Shown here piece after piece: positions 8,185 through 14,568 of a stretch of 14,568 nucleotides of DNA. Position 1 is the first letter of the stretch. Every line of letters begins with the position of its first letter. The notes beneath the pieces were generated by a model. The model was not told the DNA's origin. It saw nothing but the letters and a program-made list of their open reading frames with translations, and did not search any database. Source of the DNA: Pleurotus ostreatus/Saccharomyces cerevisiae fusant. Its lineage: Eukaryota; Opisthokonta. Position numbers and translations under genes: made by a program. Location of the stretch: positions 1-14,568 of the forward strand of contig JAMQCK010000873.1 in the NCBI GenBank assembly GCA_024196135.1, given 5' to 3'.

Positions 8185-8293
8185 TCGTCTACGAGTCACA
8201 ATAGAAACAGCCTATTTACCAGGCGAAAGAACCGTGCGCGCAGCACCAAGTTCTTCGAATTTCCGACGAATTTGAGCATTGGCGACCAACCCT

Positions 8294-8709
8294 GTGGAGC
8301 AAGGAGCCTGTCGAGAGACGCGTGACGTGCGTAGACGGAGGGACGAGGGAGATGCGGGGACGCGGGAGCGGGAACACGCGGGAGAGAGCTGATAAACGAG
8401 AGTTCGGATAATATCTAGGGAGATGTCAGTACATATACGAATGGTGTTAATCAGGACGGGGCACGTACTCCTCAGTGGCAGTAGGTCACTGAGGAGACGC
8501 GACACGATCGGTGACCGAAAAGGAACGTAAGTGAACAGAAGTAAACTAAGAGTGTCCTTGTCCCGAATAGGGAATAATAGAACCGGACGACTGTATCCTC
8601 AACAAACCCCTCCGCCACGGATGACACCAACTCATATACAGCTGCGCTCAGAAGAATAGCGCATATGCCTTACCCCCATATACAATATTTGAATAGGAAA
8701 GAGTGAGCG
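8294..8709. other. Gene-free stretch
   Basis: No gene is recognised. About 8335-8395 is strongly purine-rich and G-rich on the plus strand. A 10-bp perfect hairpin (CTCCTCAGTG / CACTGAGGAG, 9-base loop) lies at 8468-8496. There are no clear terminal repeats, so I do not call an LTR. Confidence 0.5.
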
Positions 8710-8932
8710 CTGCGTGGCATATGTGAGGTACAGTAGGTCAGGGCATGTAGGGCCCTTCGACACGTTCTACAACGAGCTGGATGATGGGGCAACAAACCAG
8801 GTATGTAGGGGGGGGGGGGGGGTTCAATGACGCGCCGTCGTTCTGTGAGGTCGTCGAGGCTCCACAGCCCTGCCTAACACCCGCCTCGGCGATTTTTCCA
8901 AAGGAAGTGCGCTATTGATCTGAGCGGAGCTG
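8710..8932 (-). mobile_element. M1 element, copy D, truncated and decayed
   Basis: Collinear with the right half of copy A: GAGGTACAGTA, CAGGGCATGTAG, GTTCTGTGAGGT, CGCCTCGGCGATTTTTCC, then a worn terminus ATTGATCTGAGCGGAGCTG followed by TA. The left terminal repeat is missing. An uninterrupted run of 15 G (8808-8822) replaces part of the interior. Confidence 0.65.
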
Positions 8933-9146
8933 TATCCAGCGCTTTTGGGGCCCCATTATGCGTTCAGGTTGCCACTATATACTGGTACGCTACACGCTAA
9001 TGTGAATGAGATGTTCCACCCACTGAGGGGGCCCCTAGGCTCGTCAGGGTGCGAGAGTTGCATATACCAGCCATCTGCCCCCATTCAAGTCGAGTTCAGC
9101 GTCTTGCCACTGGCTACGGACCAATGGCTTGTGCACCAGCCACTGG

Positions 9147-10672
9147 TCAAGTATTAAGCACAATCGGAGCCGTAAGAAGTGCCCCTGGTGGCGTGTTTGC
9201 GAGGAGGTCTCGAAGGCGGCGAAGCGCCGCCGCTGCGGTCGGACGCTCGCTGGGATCTTGAGCCACCATGTCTGCGAGTAAGCATTGGACAGCTGGAAGT
9301 GTAGACTGCATGAAATACGCGGCATTGTCAGAGCTACAAAGATGAAACCGGATGCTCGCCGCAAACTCACATCAAAATCTTGGAAGGACGCCCCAAGCTG
9401 CCATATGTCAAGCTTGAAAGGGCTGTACGCCTGATCTCCGTCCACCTCCGGCGCTCTCTGAGCGGCATAGTTGGTAGCCGCATCCGAGGGACACGGCGGA
9501 CCAACGCACGTACGCTCCGATGCCGGACACTCTGGTGCATACTGTATAGCCATCTCGAAGTCTATGATATAGACACGTGGTCTGCACACGGGCACAGCAC
9601 CGGTCAGAAGCGATTCTGAATACCACTCCATGACAAAATTCCTTTTGAACGCGTCCTAATAGTTTCCCCGTCAGCTAGCCCTCTTGGGAGATTGAGTCCG
9701 AGAAATCGATTTCACCCTATGGGCCACGCCAAGCTCATGTATGAAGGAGAGTGCCTATGATTATGGGAAAGATGTCAGTGATCTGATGGTAGGCTGCGAA
9801 AGAATCACCTCTAGTGCTTGCGCGATTACATCCAGCACATCTCCCACGGAGCTCTTTGCCCAGCAGCCGTACAGCTCATCCACGGGCTGGGAAACCAAAG
9901 GAAACATGCCCAGAGACACGTGACCGACTTGGATCTCTCGGAGCATTGGAAGGGTGTGATTGTCGCTGAGCAGGGCGTAAGGTGGCGTGGCAAGGGTCCG
10001 CCAGACATGGAGTTGATCACGTCCCTCCAGTCTTGTGGCTATCACGCGGAGAATTGCATCATGGCCATCTGCTGTTCGGACCACCCGAGCGGAAGTGCTC
10101 TGTTTATACTTGTGTCAGCAATCAGCACTGTACTGTGGCTCGTCAACAGTCGATCTATGAATGCGAGAATGAGAGTTTTGTGCAAGAGGTTGAGAGAGTG
10201 TGTGAGATGGTGAGATGAGGGCCGAGCCAGGAAGTGAGACGCGACTGACCGTATGCGCAAATCGACGGAGCTTGCACAGTGACCCCACTGTACCTGCCTG
10301 TCTGCCAGACGTGACGTACAAATAGCCGTTGGGAAAGACGTCACTGCCGGAAGGCGTCCGCTGCACAAGGTTTTCCCCTGATTCCCACAGTGTGAGACCC
10401 AGGGTCTGCAGTTGAGGCTGCAAGCGTAGCCAAATCTCCGGGTCCTGTCCGCACAGCGATTGTATTCGCCAAGCAAACAGATTCTCAGGAAGCTGTGGAC
10501 GAGCGCTTGAGACATGGCTCCGCGGGCTACTCCGGGCATGGCCGACACGCACCGTGAGCGTAGCAGGGTCCTCCTCGCAGGCAGTATCCTCCTTTCTGCG
10601 CCACCAGGAGAAGATCGCCATCACGATAGCACCAAGTCCGGCTTTGACTGCAGTGTACGTGTATGCCATCAT
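9147..10672 (-). CDS. Protein kinase-like protein, five exons, apparently intact
   Basis: Predicted exons are 10672-10250, 10099-9809, 9754-9716, 9655-9371 and 9305-9147 (TGA). The introns are 150, 54, 60 and 65 bp, all GT-AG and phase 0, and the product is 398 residues. Residues 8-24 are hydrophobic and followed by RRK, so a membrane anchor is likely. The kinase-like fold is shown by ADGHDAILRVIA (residue Arg where the ATP-binding Lys is usual), then ALSFIHELGVAHR|D split by intron 3, with the catalytic-loop Asp252 and Asn257 kept (HRDAFKRN). Next come IIDFE at 281-285 (Glu where DFG has Gly), APE at 319-321, DIWQLG at 334-339 and DPSERP near the C-terminus. I know this pattern from an agaricomycete kinase-like family of unknown substrate. 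The altered Lys and Gly make activity uncertain. The first of two adjacent ATGs is taken as the start. It has no frame damage, unlike its neighbours. Confidence 0.8.
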
Positions 10673-10841
10673 GACGGTACAGAAAACAAAGCGCTGCCAA
10701 GTTCGGGCGTTTCAGGATTCGACAGACAGCGATGGCAAACAAGTGACCAAACAAGTAAGCATACTAGGACATACTCCCACGGCTGTCAGGCACTTTACGT
10801 ACGCAGGCGGTAAAATCCATCGCGCACCACCGTGCTATGTA

Positions 10842-11145
10842 CAGCAGGCGAAAGATCGTTAGAGGCGACAGCGCTGGTGGGGCGCGCGTGATCTGAGCTT
10901 CTGTGGAGTGCCTTCGGGCAACTAGAGGAAGGGAAGCGGAGACGTCTCTCCCTCGAAAGCCAGGCTTATTTCTATCGGCATATGTGATTCATTCGAGTTC
11001 CTAGCGTTACCGAGCGTTCTAAGTAGAAGAAGGTAGCCGGAGGCCTTGAGATGTGCTGGGGGAAAGCCTAACGTGTTGCGCCATCAAAGCACAGACTCCG
11101 CACGCTCCAAGAACGCTTTCGTCTCTAACAATCTTTCGCTTGCTG
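10842..11145. mobile_element. M4: 304-bp inverted-repeat element upstream of the kinase-like gene
   Basis: The left end CAGCAGGCGAAAGATCGTTA and the right end, read inward as CAGCAAGCGAAAGATTGTTA, match well for about 35 bp and more loosely beyond. TA precedes the left end; TG follows the right end where TA would be expected. No coding sequence is recognised. It lies about 170 bp upstream of the kinase-like ATG. Confidence 0.75.
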
Positions 11146-11227
11146 TGAGTATACGGAAACCCACTGTCGCTTCACATATCCTTGCAGGTCCTCCGGCATC
11201 TCACCAAAATGTTCTATTTTAATGGGC

Positions 11228-11470
11228 TGTATTTGCAACGGGGTTTCCTGGCCTCTCCCGTTTTGCAAGCGGGCACCTGCCATATTTGGTTGACCCTCCT
11301 CGCCCAGCTCTCTGCCTTCCCCTCTTAATTTCGCTGCGAGACTTGGCATATAAATTCATTTCTATTGTCAGATGGGTGCCCGATTTTCCTCGAGGGCACT
11401 CGAAAACGAAGAGGTTGCACAGAGGCGAGAGAATGGGGTCGTGGGTATATTTTGTTAGCGGGGCTGCAAC
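11228..11470. other. Segment of R1 copy 2 absent from copy 1
   Basis: It interrupts the alignment between the R1 terminus and the first GATCC-type motif. Its edges read GTATTTGCAAC on the left and GCTGCAACTAC on the right, a weak inverted match beside TA on each side. It could be another nested insertion or a longer ancestral form of R1. No gene is seen. Confidence 0.4.
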
Positions 11471-11650
11471 TACACTCTAATGCGACGAATAGAAGACCAA
11501 GAGCGCGCCAACGCTTGATCCCAGTGCGCCAGATTCAGGCAGAATTGCGAGGTAAGTTCGATGCAAATGCGACGGCTGGGCCTTGTCGTCGCCCAGGTAC
11601 GATCCATTGTGCGCCAGATTCGGGAGTCACGTCGGAATCTCGCCAGCTCA

Positions 11651-12025
11651 TAGCGGCGGCCAGATCATTTGCGCGCTGCCCCTGTCGGAAAGATATTGGA
11701 CGAGCTCGACGGGCCTCAAAAATCTCATAGAACGGCAGAGCGCCAAGAGAAGCCCCCAGCCACATACCGACTGTGCGAGGGAGTGCCAGTGCTCCTGATG
11801 CTCACAAAGCGTGTCAGGGTGTGTCATATGGCACAACATGCCCTCACGTACTGTACCCCGCATATCTCACAGTAAACACGCTCGTCTCGCCTGAAACTTT
11901 GTATTCCGGTGTTTTTCTACTCGCTCTACCATCCTTTGAGGACGCTATTTTTTCCGACCACGTCCAACGCCCGCCTCGGCAATGTTTCCGACAAAGGCAG
12001 CGCGCAATTGATCTGGCCGCCACTG
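11651..12025 (+). mobile_element. M1 element, copy C, nested in R1 copy 2
   Basis: A 375-bp unit. The left end is TAGCGGCGGCCAGATCA (two changes from CAGTGGCGGCC); the right end is GATCTGGCCGCCACTG. Flanks are CA (11649-11650) and TA (12026-12027). Copy 1 of R1 preserves the uninterrupted site, CGCTTAGACCC at 205-215, with the TA at 208-209. The target duplication is thus TA with one copy mutated. Confidence 0.9.
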
Positions 12026-12239
12026 TAGATCCCACCTACCCCAGCACCGACGGGGCCTCATAACTGGTTTTCTGGGAGGGTTGTCGCCGCTGAAGCCTGA
12101 TCCATAGTGCGCCGGAAAGTGCACCTTCATCGGAGGCTCGATCCTAGTGCGCCCGGAAGCCCTCGAGATCGGCCAAAATCCATACAACGGAAATGACCCT
12201 GAATCCCGATTTTCGGATCGGTCATGAGTAAGGGCCTTA

Positions 12240-13700
12240 AGTCCGCCCGGGAGTTGCACAAAAAGAGCGCATTCCCACCGTCCTCAATGTCTTCCTCGCC
12301 AAATCGACATTTGCGCCACTAAGGCGCGATCCTCTCACCCCATTGGAACCATCCGCCACACACATCTAGCAGAGGGTGCTCACCGGTGACGAAGAGTGCT
12401 AATGAAGGAGGGAAATGTTAAGGGTGGGAAACGAGTTAGCGGACATGGGCGCGGAAGGGCTCCTCAACCTGGCAGGTGATGCTGTCGACGTCGGACTTCT
12501 CAGTGACGCGCACGAAGTCCACAAGACCGGGGCGCTTGAGATGAGCAAAGGCATGGGCGAGATCTCCCAACCAGCCAGACCTCGCACTCATGTACAGTGT
12601 GCACGCGTCCCGAAGTGCGTAAGACGCAATTCATCCAGAGTCGTGCAGTAATAGACGCTTGTAGAAGCGCAAGGCGAAGATGAGCCGCCGGTAACGAACA
12701 TATTGTATACCGTTCTCGGTGAACAGAAGGATGCACCTTGATTCTTGGAGAGTCCCAATATCCTTCGCAGGAAGTTCAGCTGCACATGCTCCAGCGCGTG
12801 CACCGTGCAGGGTCGCAGGATCTACGGCCGGGCCGATCTCGCAGCCGAAGCAGAGGATCGGGTCAGAGCCAGCGCTGGGGACAGGTCCCCAAAGTAGTTG
12901 ATGAGGGCGAGTGTGGCGCCGGAGATGGCATGTGCCTTCGAGGCCTACCGCAGATGGTGCATGTTGACAGAAGGGCACGCCAGCACTCATCGCCTCCGCC
13001 TTCCAGCAAAAGTCCTTGTCGTAGATGCGCAGGGTATGAGCGGCCCCCATCGGTGGTCGAAGGCCACCGCAGCCGTCTTGGCAACATTGGTACGGAGGTC
13101 CTTGCTTTCTGCGTAATGGATGGATTCGGTGAGGCGCTCCTGCAAGGGCGGCACGAGGTGTGTGGAGAGATTGCCATTGTAGGCCTGCTCCACGTTCTTG
13201 ACTCGTTTACCGCTGCAGATGATGTCTCCGAGGCGGTCGCGGAGCCTCAAGTCCCGAAGTAGAAGTCGAAAAGTGTGGGTGAGAGGAAGCCCCCAGAAAG
13301 GACTTCTGAGTTGGAACACAGCATTCGGTCGCTGGCCTGCCCATCACTGGCGACGATGTAGCGCATGGACTTGTACAGCATTCGCATCCAGTTGAACATG
13401 GGTCCGCGCATGCCGAACTCAGAACCTCCGGGACAGTGGAGGGGAGTGCATTGGTGAGGTCGGTGAATACGACGCAAAAAGCTTTCCCCTCTGTAACGGC
13501 ACGGTCGGCAGCACAGCGAACAATGAAGGGGTTGTTGAGTTCGTGGCGACCAAGGCGGAACCCATTCTGGGTCTCCGGAGGCAGACCGTTCGCCTCCCTC
13601 CACTGGACAGCCTGGTGATCAATGATCAACGTCAGCATCTTCAGAATGTACTGTATGATTCGAGCACGATCAATCTGGTCGCCCCGTAGCCCCGTGCCCA
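12240..13700 (-). pseudogene. Non-LTR retrotransposon reverse transcriptase, frameshifted
   Basis: The blocks run in the order usual for agaricomycete non-LTR reverse transcriptases, but in changing frames. They are TRLIVLES (about 13670) then LKMLTLIID; ETQNGFRLGRHELNNPFIVR; VVFTDLTNALPST (motif A, Asp kept); MFNWMRMLYKSMRYIVASDG; SGGFLSPTLFDFYF (motif B region); and NVEQAYNGNLSTH, where the catalytic Ala-Asp-Asp is replaced by Ala-Tyr-Asn. Then come ILCFGCEI, HALEHVQLNFLRRILGLS, LLFTENGIQYVRYRRLIFAL, WLGDLAHAFAHLKRPGLVDF, and the Cys-containing tail WRKCRFGEEDIEDGGNALFL. At least five frame changes and several stops are present. The endonuclease and N-terminus are absent, with M6 lying beyond 13853. 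The end abuts R1 copy 2. Confidence 0.85.
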
Positions 13701-13852
13701 ACTTTCATCTGAAAGATAAAGTGACCTGCGGGGTGCTACGCAGGCCGCGATAGCAATTTCGAAAGATCCCCAGTATATAGCGTCAGTAGCATACTCATCC
13801 GTTACCATCCCGTAGCGTTGGGCCCATGCTACAGTGCCTGCGAGGAAGCAAT

Positions 13853-14252
13853 TGCCCGCCTTTCTCGGCAGGTAAATCCCACCACCCATGACGCAAGCCT
13901 TGGCCCTTCCTGTCGCGGGCTTATACTCAGGTCAGACACGTCAGGGGTATCTGGAGGAACATAGATGATCGTCTAGGCGGAAAATGCGGCTCGAAGGCCG
14001 CTCTCCGTCGGCGTGTCGCAGGCTCTTCGAGGGACAAGTCAGCCTCCAGGTTTCGGCAATTGCCGAGAGTCGGTCTCGACCCTGCTTTCTAGCTGACTTC
14101 GACCGCTTGAGCCCAGGATATTTTGCCAAAATTGGCGATATCTTGTCTGTATGAGACAAGGCAGTACTCTGTGTGTCAAAATGTATCTTCTTTCGCCCTG
14201 TTACGGGCTGCATTGTAGGCAGTGGGAATTACCTGCCTTTCTTGGCAGGTCA
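13853..14252. mobile_element. M6: about 400-bp hairpin-rich inverted-repeat element
   Basis: The left end GCCCGCCTTTCTCGGCAGGT continues AAATCCCACCACC. The right end, read inward, is ACCTGCCAAGAAAGGCAGGT followed by AATTCCCACTGCC. Each terminus is itself a small hairpin. Further stems lie inside: AAGTCAGC/GCTGACTT (14036-14099, enclosing the perfect palindrome TCGGCAATTGCCGA) and CTTGTCT/AGACAAG (14142-14160). No target duplication could be settled and no gene is recognised. Confidence 0.6.
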
Positions 14253-14568
14253 GTGATTTCTCGCAGGCACTGTATATGTATTCCGAGCGGATATGGTTGT
14301 AAATTATGGACAAAAACCGTGGTTAGTGAATCGCTAAGCAGTAGTGATTTGAGCGCTCGCCTCGATCACTAGTGCTTTCGTGCACGCACTAGTGAAGCGA
14401 TTCGGTCGCTATCTTCACGCAGCGAGAGGCACCACGCGCCGGTGATTGCCGAACGGCTCAAGCACCCACGAGGACCCCCTCGTCTTCGAAATTCAGGCCC
14501 CGTACACAAAGTAACTTATGTCTAGCCAGATTCTGCACTTTCCTCACAGTACGAGCGACGGTGGTACA
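14253..14568. other. Right-end sequence with a cruciform-like repeat
   Basis: GAATCGCTAAGCAGTAGTG near 14327-14345 is mirrored by CACTAGTGAAGCGATTCG at about 14387-14404. Between them CACTAGTGC and GCACTAGTG form a second nested pair (about 14367-14394). No gene is recognised up to the window end. Confidence 0.55.

Larger units (their letters stand above)
7665..8293. repeat. Long inverted repeat (arms about 105 bp) enclosing M2 copy F
   Basis: The arms 7665-7768 and 8187-8293 are inverted copies with a few mismatches and short gaps. Shared segments include GAGTCACAATAGAAACAGCC, CCGTGCGCGCAGCACC and TTCGAATTTCCGACGAATTT as read on the right arm. No coding sequence is recognised. It may be an older element with long terminal repeats, or a foldback. 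M2 copy F ends within 3 bp of the right arm, so F appears to have landed in the loop. Confidence 0.75.
11185..12236 (+). mobile_element. R1 copy 2, invaded by M1 copy C and carrying an extra segment
   Basis: The left end CAGGTCCTCCGGCATCTCAC followed by CAAAATGT is the R1 terminus with two changes. Positions 11475-11650 match 35-209 of copy 1, and 12026-12215 match 208-430. The right terminus is worn (GGATCGGTCATGAGTAAGGGCC). Between the matching parts sits M1 copy C. About 240 bp at 11228-11470 has no counterpart in copy 1. The right edge abuts the end of the reverse transcriptase similarity near 12240. Confidence 0.75.

Noticed and set aside
8468..8496. Hairpin as a rho-independent terminator.
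   Set aside because: No T-run follows, no gene ends here, and the genome is not bacterial.
8294..8709. Possible solo LTR.
   Set aside because: No TG...CA ends, target duplication or second copy could be seen. Only a purine-rich patch and a hairpin are present.
8808..8822. Run of 15 G as a functional G-quadruplex.
   Set aside because: An uninterrupted homopolymer in a decayed element is more simply a slippage product or assembly artefact.
10115..10249. C-terminal 44 codons of the frame at 10115-10672.
   Set aside because: This is read-through into intron 1 of the kinase-like gene. The GTCAGT donor at 10249 and the exon at 10099 restore the family pattern.

Overview
The window reads as a repeat-rich, gene-poor stretch of a fungal genome, most likely an agaricomycete basidiomycete (inference). 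The support is a gene with short GT-AG introns, a non-LTR reverse transcriptase pseudogene of a type I know from mushroom genomes, and a protein kinase-like family I know from polypore-type fungi. Nothing looks prokaryotic: there are no operons, no Shine-Dalgarno starts and no tightly packed ORFs. Family names come from memory of protein patterns, not from searches.

Layout. Positions 1-457 are a complete short element with 35-bp terminal inverted repeats (family R1). It sits exactly at the broken end of a minus-strand pseudogene (458-1990) that resembles the large mushroom family whose members carry DUF6589. From 2044 to 3023 an intergenic region is bounded by two 112-bp inverted copies of one sequence. 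Each copy lies just upstream of a start codon: the minus-strand DUF6589-like gene on the left, and a plus-strand WW-domain pseudogene (3037-3724) on the right. From 4163 to 8293 the window is a patchwork of small inverted-repeat elements: three copies of family M2, one M3, one foldback M5, two copies of family M1, and a long inverted repeat with an M2 copy in its loop. Positions 8710-8932 hold a decayed M1 fragment.

The one gene that appears intact is a five-exon, 398-residue protein kinase-like gene on the minus strand (9147-10672). Its four introns are all phase 0, and the reading frame is open from ATG to TGA. Another small element (M4, 10842-11145) lies about 170 bp upstream of its start codon. 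Next comes a second R1 copy (11185 to about 12236) that has itself been invaded by an M1 element. The first R1 copy preserves the matching empty site, so the insertion and its TA target duplication can be read within this window. R1 copy 2 abuts the 3' end of a frameshifted non-LTR reverse transcriptase pseudogene (about 12240-13700, minus). A hairpin-rich inverted-repeat element (M6, 13853-14252) and a further inverted repeat close the window.

The window is therefore mostly a record of nested insertions. The main leads are the phased motif array inside R1, the inverted promoter-proximal repeats between the two divergent genes, and an intact kinase-like gene with altered catalytic residues among dead neighbours.
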